A stretch of 64,000 nucleotides of DNA from Mangifera indica (Eukaryota > Streptophyta > Magnoliopsida > Sapindales > Anacardiaceae): assembly GCF_011075055.1 (NCBI RefSeq), contig NC_058137.1:8975463-9039462 (forward strand), written 5' to 3'. Below are positions 32,760 through 45,189 of this stretch, piece by piece (within the stretch, counting starts at the first letter, position 1; each line of letters starts with the position of its first letter). Below the pieces are notes generated by a model that worked only from the letters and a program-made list of their open reading frames with translations, did no database searches and was not told the DNA's origin. The translations under genes and the position numbers were made by a program.

Positions 32760-33850
32760 CTAGAGCCCTACTCTTTGGACAATCTTGCTTAGCCATACAT
32801 CAAACAAGGCTGAATTTTTGGAGTCTTGATGTGCAATTCTCACAGGCATGGTGAAAATTTCCATGAATTTGGATTTACTTTGTGGAAAATCTTTAAAGAC
32901 CGTAAATTAATGCTTGACAGAATTTGAATAAAAATAAAAATCAGGACTAATTAAGCTGAATGCCTTGCTTCAAAATTAGGGCTGGATACAAGCCAAATTT
33001 ATTCCGAACATGACCTCGTTGGAACACGTATTTGCAGAAAACCTTTAATGACCGTAAATTAATGCCTTGCCTTGCTTCACAAGTAGGGCTGGATACAAAT
33101 TATCATTGTCTAGAAGACGACGACGTGTCTAGACTAAGGGTAAATGTCAGAGACAAAGAACCCTTAGTTTGATGACGATTCGTCTGGACGACACCTTCGT
33201 GTCCAAACAAAGGGTTTCCTCTAGATTCTTTGAATTCAGACAAAATTCAATTGAAGAGAGAGGGTTTCAGAATGAGAGAAGTCCCAAAGGGAGAGTCATT
33301 ATCAAGAGAGGGAAAGAGCAACCGTCATTCACCGAAAAATTTGAATAGGAGAAAATGTCACTTTTCTAAACTTATTACTAAAGGAAAAATGTTATAAATT
33401 TTCAGAATTTTAAGGTTTAAGAGAAAATGATAATTTTACCATTTCTTTTAATAAAAAATTTTAATAGAAATTAGTTTATGAATAAGTATTTGAATTTTTC
33501 ATCTATCATAAGTGTGCTTTTACGATTATGTTAAAACTTGGGTGGGAAATGGTCCTTTGCCCTTTTCTTAATTTCTTTACAGCAGCCAGCAATTACTTCG
33601 TTGAAAAGATTGTCATTGTGAATTTTCCTCCTTGTCCATGTTTTTGTGTTGAAACAGTGATGTTTAGGTGACTAGAGATCAAAATTAACATTAATTTTTT
33701 ACCGAAATGTCAAGTTGGGGTTCCGATAATTCCTTAGCTTTATATCGAAGCTAGTGGTCTTCTACTTCTGTTCGGCATTGTGCAGGGTCCTAGACGTTCA
33801 GTTGGCTCATTAGAAATTTGTTCGAGTTGAGAGATTGGTTGTGGTTTGTT
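32760..33850. other. Spacer upstream of the glucosidase gene
   Basis: Contains a local imperfect duplication: GACCGTAAATTAATG followed by AGGGCTGGATACAA near 32,899-32,995 and again near 33,050-33,098. From about 33,120 to 33,561 there is one end of a Mutator-type element related to those at 40, 41.6, 43 and 62 kb; its right terminus is GGTCCTTTGCC at 33,551-33,561 with a GACGA-rich core near 33,170-33,200. No left terminus was found. Confidence 0.45.
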
Positions 33851-33856
33851 GCTTCT

Positions 33857-33867
33857 TCTATATATAC
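33857..33867 (+). promoter_or_regulatory. Probable TATA box of the glucosidase gene
   Basis: TCTATATATAC lies about 45 bp upstream of the start codon at 33,907, leaving room for a short leader. It is the only TATA-like motif at a suitable distance in locally mixed-composition sequence. Confidence 0.5.
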
Positions 33868-33906
33868 CTTCCATAACTCTTTATCTTCCTCAGCAGGAAA
33901 GCTAAA

Positions 33907-36263
33907 ATGGCTAACCACAACAATTACATAACTCTTCTTATGTCTTTCTATCTTCTTTCAAGTGTTCCCACTCTTTCGCTTGCTGAAATCAATTTGCCAC
34001 TTAAAGCTGTGAATCTGGGAAATTGGCTTGTAACAGAAGGCTGGTTGGAACCTTCCCTCTTTGATAAAATTCCCATCAATAAAGATCTTTTGGTATTTCC
34101 CAGAACCAAATTATCAGCTTTTAATGCCTCAATATTTTTAAGTTTTAGTTTCTTTATTGAATTTGTGGAGAAAGTTATCGGGTATGTTTTGTTTCAGGAT
34201 GGAACCCAAGTTCAACTTTTGTCCACAAAGCTGAACAAGTATCTGTGCCCAGAGAATGGGGGTGGAACCATTGTTGTAGCCAATCGAACCTCAGCGTCTG
34301 GCTGGGAAACTTTCAGGGTTTGTTTCTCAGCTAAACATCAATAATCATCTTCCAATTTCAGTGTTTTTAACAACAATTCTGTTCTTGACAAGTTGACGTT
34401 ATGCAGCTGTGGAGGATCACAGAGTCATCTTTCCAACTAAGAGTGTTCAACAAGCAATTTGTGGGGCTGGAGAATCAAGGCCAAGGAAACACAATTGTTG
34501 CAGTTTCTACAAATCCAGGAGATTCAGAAACTTTTGAGATTTTAAGAAACAGCAATGATTCGAACCGGATTCGGTTCAAAGCCAGCAATGGACTCTTTCT
34601 CCAGGTAATTCATCTTTGTCACAACTAAATTTAACTTTACACACATTTTCTTCTGTTTTAAGCTACAATTGTGGACACATTTTTGTTCTGTTTTAAGATT
34701 TTGGGCATTTAAATGTCTCTTAAGTCACAATGAGCTAGTACATGCTTGATTTATTGATGTATGAGTCAAAATATTTTTTAATTTTTATAAACATCTTACT
34801 TCATGCTGGTCAAGCTCAATTGAGTAGATGTTTTCGGTGATCGTTGACAAACTAGTGTGGTTTTATGTTGTTATCAGGCACAAACAGAGACAATAGTAAC
34901 TGCAGATTATGAAGGGTCAGGTTGGGAGGATGAAAATCCGTCTGTCTTCCAAATGAAGATTCTTTCTGACAAATACTTAAAAGGAGAATTCCAGCTCACA
35001 AATGGTTATGGTCCAGATAAGGCCCCTCAAGTCATGCAAGTAAGCACTGAAATAATAACATGAACACCAAAATTATGAGCAAATAAGCAAGTTGAAATGA
35101 CAACAAATGACCACTTGTGTGTGTGTTTTGTTTCAGAATCATTGGAACACTTACATCACTGAGGAGGATTTCAAATTCATGTCAGCTAATGGTCTTAATG
35201 CTGTCAGGATTCCAGTTGGATGGTGGATTGTTTCTGATTCACCACCAAAGCCTTATGTTGGAGGCTCCTTGCAAGCGTTAGACAATGCTTTTACATGGGC
35301 TGAGTGAGTAGCAAAAGTCATTTTCCAGGCTAGTTATGATTCAAAGCAGTTCAATTTACCTTCCAGAAGTGATAATTTCACGCCAAATAAATGCAGGAAA
35401 TATGGAATGAAGGTAATTGTAGATTTACATGCTGCCCAAGGCTCACAAAATGGCAACGAGCACAGTTCAACACGAGATGGCTACCAGGAATGGGGAGAAT
35501 CCAATGTGCAAGAAACTGTGGATGTCATAGATTTCCTTGCATCAAGGTTTACTGAAACAAAATATTAATTCTCCATAAATGTTCTATTGAATTTGATTTA
35601 GAACTTTTTATTAAGCAGGTTTGCCAAGAATCCAAGTCTTGCTTCAATTGAGCTGATGAATGAGCCTCTTGCTCCTGGTGTCAACTTAGACACCCTGAAG
35701 AAGTTTTATAGTGCAGGTTATGATGCTGTCAGGAAATACACCACAACTGCTTATGTTATCTTTTCGAATCGCTTATCAGCTGATCCAGCAGAGCTACTAT
35801 CATTTGCAAGTGCATTTGATCGAGTAGTAATCGATGTGCATTACTACAATCTCTTCACAGATTTGTTCAAAAACATGAACGCACAACAGAACATTGATTA
35901 TATATACAATCAAAGGTCTTCTGATCTCAGCACACTCAACTCAGCCAATGGACCTCTAACTTTTGTTGGTAAGTTAGTATCATCAGTGTATGCAGAAAAA
36001 GCGGTTGATTTTAGGCCATTTGTGACAATCAACCAGCATTATTAAGCATATAGCCTCATGATTATGCAGGGGAATGGACTTGTGCTTGGGGTGTAAGCGG
36101 AGCATCAATGCAGGATTACCAGAACTTTGCCAAAGCTCAACAAGATGTGTACGGACACGCCACTTTTGGATGGGCCTATTGGTCTTACAAACACGCAGAA
36201 GATAATCCTTGGAGCCTCAGGTGGATGATAGAAAACAATTATATAAACCTCAAAGAAACCTGA
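33907..36263 (+). CDS. Glucan 1,3-beta-glucosidase (exo-1,3-beta-glucanase), GH5, secreted
   Basis: Eight exons by GT-AG rules: 33,907-34,092; 34,198-34,317; 34,407-34,604; 34,878-35,039; 35,137-35,303; 35,397-35,546; 35,619-35,968; 36,070-36,263. They total 1,527 bp and encode 508 residues with all frames consistent. Residues 1 to about 26 form a signal peptide (YITLLMSFYLLSSVPTLSLA). KAVNLGNWLVTEGWL follows. Residues about 63-175 are a fascin-like beta-trefoil domain. The GH5 barrel follows, with RIPVGWW (246-252), DLHAAQGSQNG (from 287), acid/base Glu343 in MNEP and nucleophile Glu446 in VGEW, whose Gly codon is split by the last intron. Such enzymes release glucose from beta-1,3-glucans in the cell wall or apoplast. 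Length and motifs are normal for the family. Substrate is inferred from homology. A dead paralogue exon lies upstream. Confidence 0.92.
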
Positions 36264-36302
36264 ATTTCTTTATTGCAGAATCTGCATTTCATGTTTTCGG
36301 AG

Positions 36303-36308
36303 AATAAA
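36303..36308 (+). terminator. Probable polyadenylation signal of the glucosidase gene
   Basis: AATAAA occurs 40 bp after the stop codon. Further AATAAA-like words follow near 36,388, so alternative sites are possible. Confidence 0.45.
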
Positions 36309-36319
36309 TGAATTTCCAA

Positions 36320-37529
36320 GCTTGTTATTTTGATTCTCAAATTACAGCTGACAATTGGCACTTCCCATATCACTAGTGTACTCAAAATAAATAAATATAT
36401 AGTGCAAGCTTGGTGTGGCCCAAGGGCTGCTTGCTTTCAGAATTCTAGCTCCCCTCCATTATAGTAAGCCCAGCTTATATTGCATTATAAGCCCAGTTTA
36501 TAAACTGAGCAGACTGTCATCAGCTAGCAGCCTAATGTGGAATTTGAATCCGTATAAGTAATCACATCTGACGTTTGGGAAAGACTATTTGACAAGATGT
36601 TACAACATATGGCTTGCTGGATGACTTTAAAACTCTTGAATTGGCAATTTTCTAATTGTCAATCTTTGCTGATTGATTAGGTAATTCCAATCATCTTGTT
36701 TCCTTATAATTCAGTTTGACTAAACAGATTTGAACAAAAGAGAGAATGCTTCTTGCTTGAAAATTTGATGTATTTAGAAATTAAAGGAAGAAGAAGAAGA
36801 AGAAAAGGAAAAAGAGGTTTAGACTATAGACCATTACTAATCTTTGAAGAATGTACTGATCTGTCCCTTCTGAATTAACTCTTTTGTTTTCTCGTGAAAG
36901 AACTGGAAAAATCAAGCTTTCTCTTATCGTCTTCCTTGCCAGCACATTTTAGTATAAATTCGTGGAAAGTCGTATTCACATCGTGCCTAAATGGCCCTAC
37001 CAAAATAAACCATGCATGAATACTGCAATCAACTTCTTTCAGTCCTCGTTGATATTATTGGAATTCATTCTTATGCCACATCGTGGTTTCGTCGCATTAA
37101 CAACTAAGCATATTATTGTGATGATGACTAGGAGGCCAAGTTCATCACATCAAAACGTGAACACAAATTAATAGTTACTAAGATTTAGGATTTAGGTTTT
37201 AAAGTAAATATAAAATTGGGTTTAAGCTAATACCAACTATAAATTAACCTGACGATAAAGCGTAATGGTATTAGAAGCTCGATATGTCACTACAAAATAA
37301 TATTGTTGCTGTAAATTATTGTTAATGTTTTTAAATATGGGAATAAGTGGGATCAAGGTCTGTCACATTTGATTAATAATTGCCGAATTAAAGCACTTTT
37401 TTTTTTTTTGGTGTTTGGTGGGCTTGAATCATTAAGAGAAAGGTGCAAGTGATAGTTGATCTCCTTTCTCTACATGAAGTGGGGCAAGGAACAAAAGTAA
37501 GCAAAAGCATCAATATTTTACAAATAAGA
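36320..37529. other. Intergenic, nothing recognised
   Basis: No gene or clear repeat. A (GAA)n-like tract lies at about 36,786-36,806 and a small inverted repeat based on AAGCCCAG...CTGGGCTT-like words near 36,465-36,505. Confidence 0.4.
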
Positions 37530-37540
37530 GTAATATTATA

Positions 37541-37691
37541 TGTTTAAATAATATACATAATTTTATATATAATGAATAATATATTATTTTATGATTGAGT
37601 AATATTAAATTATAAATAAATCAACACACAATCATATGTTAATATATTATTATTTATATATAAAATTATGTATATTATTTATATACGTAAT
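37541..37691. mobile_element. AT-rich fold-back MITE
   Basis: The left arm (ATAATATACATAATTTTATA) is repeated in inverted orientation at the right end, so most of this 150-bp segment can fold on itself. Related but more diverged segments occur at about 37,850-38,010, 49,003-49,139 and 61,508-61,672, sharing ATATATACAACTTT or CATAATTTTATATATAA ends and TTATCTTTAATTT in the middle. It is non-coding. The superfamily is not determined. Confidence 0.55.
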
Positions 37692-37849
37692 TTTGTTGTC
37701 CAAATATATCACTTTCGTATCAACGTAATGTTTTTCTACACCACATATGTTAGAAAGGAACTGAGAATCAATTCAACTTTTTTCAAACTTTTGGTTTTTT
37801 GTTCTGTAGCAATAGTATTACTTCAATTTAAGAGGGCTTTTTTTAAGAA

Positions 37850-38010
37850 AAATAAAATCATATGTATAATTTTTATATATAATTTTATATATAAATAATA
37901 ATAAATAATAATATAATTAAACATTATTTTATCTTTAATTTTTAATTATTTAATCATATAATAACATGTTATCATTTGTGTATAAAGTTATATATAAAAG
38001 TTATAAATAT
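37850..38010. mobile_element. AT-rich fold-back MITE, second copy
   Basis: Contains ATAATTTTTATATATAATTTTA and, near its right end, GTGTATAAAGTTATATATAAAAG, with TTATCTTTAATTTTTAATTA in the centre. It belongs to the same family as 37,541-37,691 by shared motifs. Boundaries are approximate. Confidence 0.4.
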
Positions 38011-38159
38011 AGTACTACTTTTTCAAGAAATCAAATACTTGCATACCTACAACTTTTCATATATAGGGTAAAGCTCAACAAGATAAATTTATTATATAAG
38101 AGAACACCAATTTTAAAATTTCCCTCAAAGCATTATGCACAATTAATTGGAGAAATGTC

Positions 38160-40067
38160 CCAATCTAGTAAATAATGTCCCATCTAAAACTTGATTGGGA
38201 ACTTTGCTTTGAGCCACCATTTATGTCAATCAATACAAACATTGAGAGCTATAATTGGTGTCTGGGGATCCTTTTAGAGCTCCCAATAATGTGCTTGAAG
38301 AGTGCACGTAATAATGAACTCTCTTTTGCACAAAATATATATTTATAAACCTGTTCGTAGTGGGAGTTATCGTCTCCTCTGTGATCTTATTGCTTTGGTA
38401 GGAAACATCAATTATTACACCACAAAGTTTAAATGGGATTCGGCAGCTCTCAAAACCATTCATTTATTTGCATGTGTGAGAATAAAACTGCAGTGTTTTT
38501 CTGTGCTGGTGTTGCCCACCACTGCTCTTTTCTCGGCAGACAGATTTAACATCTTTAGATGCCATTTTTATATCAAAAGGGTGCTTTCCTAGCTACCATA
38601 TCCTTGGATCTTTTGCATCTTTTTCTTGGATTGATGATATAGATTCTTTCTTCAAGGCAACTGGTGTATTATATTGTGATTGTCATGCTATTGCTCTATA
38701 TTATTTCATCTTTTCAAACATACGATTCATATAGGTCTGTGATCAGAAATATTCCTTCTTTTAATAAACAAATTTCATTATTTCACCTAATTTTATTGTA
38801 AAAATCATAATCATGCTTATAATTCTTTTATAATAGTTTAAGTATTTAAATAATATTAAAATTAAAGAGCCCGAACTCAGATTTCCAAAGTTTCAAATGG
38901 CTAAAAGATAAATTCATATTTCATTTTAGGGGCATTCAGATTTACATATCAATATCAAAGTATCCTTATTTAACAACTTATTTTTTAGGTCAAGTGATAA
39001 CTTAAGAACAACGGCATTGACTCAAAATGTAAATAATATTAATTTAAGTCAATTGTAAACATGTTGACATATTTTACCCCAAAATTTTTACAATACAGAC
39101 AAATGATCAGCTTGACTTGAAATGTTGACTTATTCAACAATTGTATTTAAAACTAAAGGAATATAAATAAGTTTCCTATATTCTTAGAGAAAATGACTTG
39201 ATGATTAAAGATTTTGATTTTTATTGTACTACTCAATCAAAAGGAAGAAGGATGGAAAAATTAATCAAAAGGAAAACTAAGATTTTTGATGAATGATAAT
39301 TATGAAATTGCAAAAAGTTAATCATATACAAATAATCATGCTTAGAGAAAATTAACGAAGTAAAACTTAAATTCATTTGAGTTAACCAGGTGGAAAAATG
39401 ATGATACTGGGAATAGGGCCATTCATTTATTTGTACATGACGACAACACATAGCCTGATGGGTTGGTTCTGCGTTTCTAAATTTGTCCACATTATTTTAT
39501 TTTTGCTTTTTTAATAGGTTCGCTTTTTTTTTTAAATAAAAAAATAAACATGGATCTGGGACCGAAAAGGGACCCAATAACTGACATAAAGTTTAAATAA
39601 TAATTGGCGCAAACAAAATTATAATTCATTTGATGAAAAATTATTTATCAATATGATATGAGTCATCACCCTCCATAGAAAGGGAGAGGACAAGAAAATT
39701 TTCGATTCTGTCCCCTTTCATTGCATTTTATATTTTTTAAATTTTTTTATGAATTTATATTGAAGTTCAGAGGTTAAATTAGCTTGTTTGGCTTCTTCTG
39801 ATTACAACCTTTGTTAAGATCATACAAGAAAGAGCTGAAAAGATAGAGCACCTAATAGAAAAAATAACACACAATCTATAAATATAGTATTTTTTAATTA
39901 GCTTGACTTCAACAACATACGTCTACGTACATAGTATATTTATACTTTTTTTAAAAATATTACAAATACATTCTATCAAATTAATAACATTATATTATCT
40001 TCTGCTCAATCCAATGACTATTCTATTTATATATCACAAATTACTAGTTGTTTAAGTCTGCACGCTA
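38160..40067. other. Intergenic, nothing recognised
   Basis: No supported gene. Short open frames here (38,302-38,592; 39,233-39,490) show no domain and overlap frames on the other strand. Confidence 0.4.
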
Positions 40068-40848
40068 AAGCAGAAAGGCCAAAAGACTTGTTCCCACCAA
40101 AGGGTTGCCGTTAACCCAAACTTTCAACCGTAAATTTTTATAAATTTAAACTCTTACCTATAAATCATATTCTATTAAAATTTTTAATTATATATAAAGA
40201 TAAAATCATTATTTTAATAATATTATTGAAAATATATATAATTGATTATATAATTCATCAAATTTTAAAAACTAATAATTTTACATTTACTTAGAGTTTT
40301 TTAGTTTTAAAAAATTACCTTTTTTCCTCTAAAACCAGAGTTTTTTTTCACCTCTCTGACTATCACCTTTGTTTTTAGTGACCATCAAATCCACTAGAAA
40401 TCGTTGTCATTGAAATCTTTTCACATCTCCAATCACGAAGCTCATCGTCCAAACGATAATCCAAATGAATTGTCTAGATGGTGATACGTTTAGACGATTC
40501 ATTTGGATTCATCAAATCCAAAAGAAAATCGTTTGGATGATGAGTTTCATGATTGGAGTTGTGAAAAGACTTCGACCATAATGGTTTAAGGTAGACTTGA
40601 TAATCATCAGAGGCGGAGATAGTAACCGGAGACAAGAAGAAAACAAAACCAGAGGTTTGAAGGGTAAAATACAATTTTTTAAAATTAAAAAAAAAACTTT
40701 AGATAAGAATAAAATTATTAATTTTTAAAATTTTAAAAAATAATATAATTAATTATATTTATTTTAATATTATTTTTGAAATAATAATCTCATTCTTATA
40801 TATAATTAAGAGTTTTTAATGGGAATAACTCTTTTGAGCAAACAGAAA
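40068..40848. mobile_element. Mutator-type fold-back element
   Basis: The element proper is 40,077-40,839 (763 bp). Termini are GGCCAAAAGACTTGTTCCCA on the left and the complement of GGGAATAACTCTTTTGAGC on the right. Flanks are AAGCAGAAA (40,068-40,076) and AAACAGAAA (40,840-40,848), a 9-bp duplication with one mismatch. The two halves are inverted copies, meeting at a core rich in GTCTAGA/GTTTAGACGA words near 40,440-40,560. There is no transposase. A 9-bp duplication with long inverted repeats fits non-autonomous Mutator-like elements. Confidence 0.75.
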
Positions 40849-40894
40849 ATAAATAAAATGTGAAACTAGCATATCATGTCCCGTCTTTCCTACT

Positions 40895-41290
40895 TAGGGA
40901 GTATTTAATTTAAATAATATTTTATTATGAAAATTTAAAAATTATATTAAAAATAAGTTATTTAAAAAATTATTAAATATAAATAATTATTATATTTAAT
41001 AAAATTTGATAAATATAAATAATTATTTTGTTTGATTAAAAACAATAAAAAATATTAATAAATTATTTATTTAAATATTTTTAAATATAATTATTTTAAA
41101 ATATTTTTTATATTATTTATTATATTAATTAAAAATATAATTATGTAAAAAATTTTAATCAAAAAAATTAATAAATAAAATTATGATTATTTTAATAATA
41201 TTTTAATAATAATTTATATTATTTATTATATTAATATTAATAATAAAAAATTATAATAATTTTTTATATTAACCAACAATCCAAGATTTT
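40895..41290. repeat. Extremely AT-rich segment, possible fold-back MITE
   Basis: About 395 bp with almost no G or C, made of TTATTTATT/AATAAATAA-type words. The edges read GGGAGTATTTAATTTAAATA on the left and ATATTAACCAACAATCC on the right, which are weakly inverted copies of each other. It could be a MITE of the GGAGTGTTTGG-type or simply a low-complexity tract. Confidence 0.4.
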
Positions 41291-41581
41291 CATTTACTTG
41301 AAAACCAATCATGGATAGATTACCTAATCCTAAGTCCACGGCTCGTATTTCTATGAATTGAAGAACTTGCAACTTGGAAACTTCAGAAAATTAGTACTTT
41401 CTGACTTCACCGATCACAATAACTGAGTTGAAAAGAAATATATAATATTCAATTCATTAAAACAGTAAAACAATTAATAAAATATAATATATAGATAATA
41501 ATATATTTTACTATTTTATTTTTAATTTAAAATAATTTAATTATTATACAATATATTGTTGATTATATTTAAGTTTTATTA

Positions 41582-42452
41582 TTTATATATGACAAAAGGT
41601 TTATTCTAACTTAAAATTTATTTTTTTAAGATTTTATTTATTAATTTTTAAAAATTTAAAAATTTATTAATATATTAATTTTATTTATTATTTAAAAATA
41701 AAATTATTATTTTTTAAAAAAACTTATCTTTGTATTTTGTTTTAATTTTAAAAACTAATAATTTTTCTATTAATTAAATTTTAAAATGTTATTTTTTTCT
41801 CCTCACTATCTAGGGTTTTTAAAATTTTCATATGTTAAAATTAACGGTCACCTCTTCAAAGTTTAAAATATTATACTTACATCTTTAAATTCATTCTCTC
41901 TTTTTGGGTATCTAGATTCCATATGACGTCATTCAACCAAGCTATACATCAGAGAACACACAAATCTATTGCAGCAGATCCAACTATTTTAACTAGATTT
42001 TTAATGGTTTTTTTACGCAAAAACCATTAGAAAATGAGAGATCTTATCTATAATAAGGTTGATGATGTACCAAAAGAAATTATTAAAAAGAATGGTTGCC
42101 AGAAGAGGGAATGAATTTTTGGGGCATAAGTACAATGTTTTTAACTTTGAGGGGTGGTTGTTAACCATAAAATATAAAAATCCTAAAAACCCTAGATAGT
42201 AGGGATAAAAAAATAACTTTTTAAAATTAAGTTATATAAAAAATTGTTAGTTTTCAAAATTAAGGTGAGAAATAAAGATAAATTATATTTTCTTTAAATA
42301 AAATTTTTAAATGATAATTTTATCTTTGATAATAATAGTCGAAATTAATAAACAAATAAATATTTAAACTTTTCAAAAATTAATTGATAAAAACTTAAAA
42401 AAAATAAAAAAATAAACTTCGGGTGAGTATAAGTCCTTTAACCTTTATAGAT
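41582..42452. mobile_element. Mutator-type fold-back element
   Basis: The element proper is 41,591-42,443 (853 bp). It begins GACAAAAGGTTTATTCTAAC and ends GAGTATAAGTCCTTTAACC. Flanks are TTTATATAT (41,582-41,590) and TTTATAGAT (42,444-42,452), matching at 8 of 9. Arms are inverted: CTATCTAGGGTTTTTAAAA near 41,808 against AAAAACCCTAGATAGTAGGG near 42,185. It is non-coding and related to the 40, 43 and 62 kb elements. Confidence 0.75.
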
Positions 42453-42491
42453 ATAATTATATTGATGAAATATTCCTTCAAAAAAATAATC

Positions 42492-42493
42492 TC

Positions 42494-42568
<75 letters not shown>
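42492..42568. repeat. Compound microsatellite (C)n(CT)n(TA)n
   Basis: A run of about 12 C is followed by about 25 uninterrupted CT units and about 7 TA units. Three simple motifs abut without interruption just right of the 41.6-kb Mutator-type element. Confidence 0.95.
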
Positions 42569-43080
42569 AAATTAAAATTTTTATCATTAAATAAATTTGT
42601 TTATATAAATTTATCATATTTTTAAGATATTAAATATTTATATTACAAAAATATATAATATATAAATTATGTTTTTTGTTGACCTTGGCAATCTTATCAA
42701 CTTATTCTTCTATAAAAATATAATTTAAAATTTAAATTTATTTTTAATATTTTTTATTTAAAAATTTATTATTATTTTTTTTAAATTTTAAATCTAACTA
42801 AAAAATTTAATTGTTAATAATTAATAATTTAAAATTCAAATTTGTTTTTGATATAATAAAAATATAGAAATTTTTATGATATTAAACAGTATTTTTATAA
42901 AAATTTCATATTTTAATCAAATACAAGAGTGTTTTTAGAGAATAATGATATTTCGCGTGGAAAAAGTATATTAAATTTGTCTAATCTATCCAAAAAGTGA
43001 CAAAATTTTGAATTTCCCTATATATGATCAGTGGAATTCATGCAGCGCAGAATGGTCAATAATGGAGGCAGGTTGGCACA

Positions 43081-43822
43081 TAATTGTTAGGGCAAATGCA
43101 TGGCCTACCCAAGGTTAAGCGCAAACACACTTCTGATTAATTATTAAAAATTTAAAAATTTATTATTTTAGTAAATTTTATTTTTATTATTAAAAATAAA
43201 ATTATTATTTAAAAAATATTTTTAAAAAAATAATCATATTTTCATCCTTAAATTTAAAAACTAACAAATTAACCTAATCAAAACTTTCAAAAACTTATAT
43301 TATCTTTTAAGTTTTTATAATAGTTATTGACATTCAGAGATGTTAGTAACGGTAGCGTTCTCTTTCTCTCTTTGTTTTTCTCTCAATTATGATATATTTT
43401 TAGCCTTTTTCTTCTCGACAACATAATGAAGAGACCAAAATCTGTATCTCTTTGTTATATCATCAGTGAGGAGAAAAGATGATCAATAATAGTCAAAAAT
43501 GAACTGCTATTGAAAAAGAAACCCAGAGGGAGAGGGAGCATCGTTATCTCCTATCTACGACAGTTGTTATAAAAACCTTAAGGGAAATGTAATTTTTTTA
43601 ACTTTTGGTGGGGGTAACCTTGTAAGTTTTTAAATTTAGGGATAAAAATGTGATAATTTTTAGTTTTGAAATATTTTGTTTAAATAATAATTCTATCTAA
43701 TAATAATAATAATAAAAAAATTTAATGAAAATATAAGTATTTAAATTTTTGATAATTTATAGATGAAAAATTGTTTTCGCACTTAACCTTGGATGGAAAA
43801 TAGTGATTTGGCCTGATTATTA
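43081..43822. mobile_element. Mutator-type fold-back element
   Basis: The element proper is 43,090-43,813 (724 bp). The left end contains CCTACCCAAGGTTAAGCGC and the right end, inverted, CCATCCAAGGTTAAGTGCG. Flanks TAATTGTTA and TGATTATTA agree at 7 of 9. Inverted arms surround a core with a CTTTCTCTCTTTG tract. It is non-coding. Confidence 0.65.
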
Positions 43823-44980
43823 CAAGTCAACAACAAAAGCTAAGGGAGGTAAATGTTTGCAGGTGTACGTCTAACCCTACTTGGCTGAAGCCATTAAATG
43901 ACCTCGATTTCTAAACTTATTTCTCTTTTTTGAAAGTTGGTAAAAAAGAACAATAGATCATAGACTGGTTATTCGAGGGGAAAAACACACAAATCCTTTA
44001 TATCTTGAATCTCAGAATTAGATCAAATTGATATATCATCAACCTCAATAATCTGAAAATGACAGTAGGAATATCTAGATATTGAATCTAAAAAAATACA
44101 TCATACCAGCAAAAAAGGAGCACTAAACTTTTTATATCTTGAATTTAAAGTTATATAATCGACTCAATAGGATCATTTTATCGATTTCATAAATGATAAA
44201 TGTAAGACCCTTTTCACCAATAATAATGGTGATAGCCCTAGGAGTTTGGAGCTTGAAATACACACATCGGTGGTAGTTGAAGGCAAAACAAACAATGTTT
44301 GTAAAAGTGAAAAGATAATATTGTTGGTTGTACGTTGTCTACTAAATGTATGCATGACTGATCTAGGTTCACTCCATTCCCCACTCTTTGTGATGCATGA
44401 CGAACTTCGCTCTTGGAAACTTAAGCGCTTTCTATTTATCCTGTTCGATCAATTGTTATTGCTGGCTAAAGAACAGTAAAAGCTCCCTCTCAATTTGACG
44501 GGGAAACAACAAATGAGAATGATAAAAAGTGGGGAAATGGTTGCTTTTATTTACATACTGTTGTTTTCCCCCAGTTTAACCTATTCATACATTTGAGGGC
44601 CTAAAGAAAGTCATCCAGAGGCTGCTTGTTTAAAAAAAAAAAAAAAAAGCAAATATTTACACCAGAATATAACCCAAAAAAATCATGTCAATTGTTTGTT
44701 TCTCTCATCTATCTTAATAATGATTATGTTAATATATATTTGATAATGTTTGTTTCTCTTCAACCACTCCGACTATCCCATATTTTCTTGTTTAATAAGA
44801 TGAAATGAAAACTCTTATTTACACTTACAAAAAGTTGCACCTCCAGTCAAGTGAAAAAAGAGATCAAATATAACCATTGGATCAGGACGTAACTGTGATT
44901 AAAAGAGCCGTAAAATTACCGAGCAGCCAACAGATAAATAGATTATTTATGGCTTTTTACAGATAGAGACAAAGCGTGAC
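43823..44980. other. Intergenic, upstream of the FLZ gene
   Basis: No supported gene. A poly(A) run lies at 44,632-44,648. A TATTTATGG word near 44,945 is a possible weak TATA element for the FLZ gene. Confidence 0.35.
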
Positions 44981-45189
44981 GTGGAGTTCATAGAACTCAG
45001 TGCCCGCAAGCAACGGCCCAGATTCGCTCTCTTCCCCCTTCCATCTTGTTTATCTTCTCACGCTTCTTCTTCTTTCCTCGGTCTCTTTCCTGTCCATTCC
45101 TTAGATTGCTCACGCTCACTGTACTCCTCGTTTCTCTCTCTAACACCCCCCAAAATATTCCACCCAAAAATATTCGCAACCCAACAAAG

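Noticed and set aside
44173..44479. Open frames on both strands upstream of the FLZ gene
   Set aside because: They overlap each other, have no domain, no splice or promoter context and no coding-like composition.
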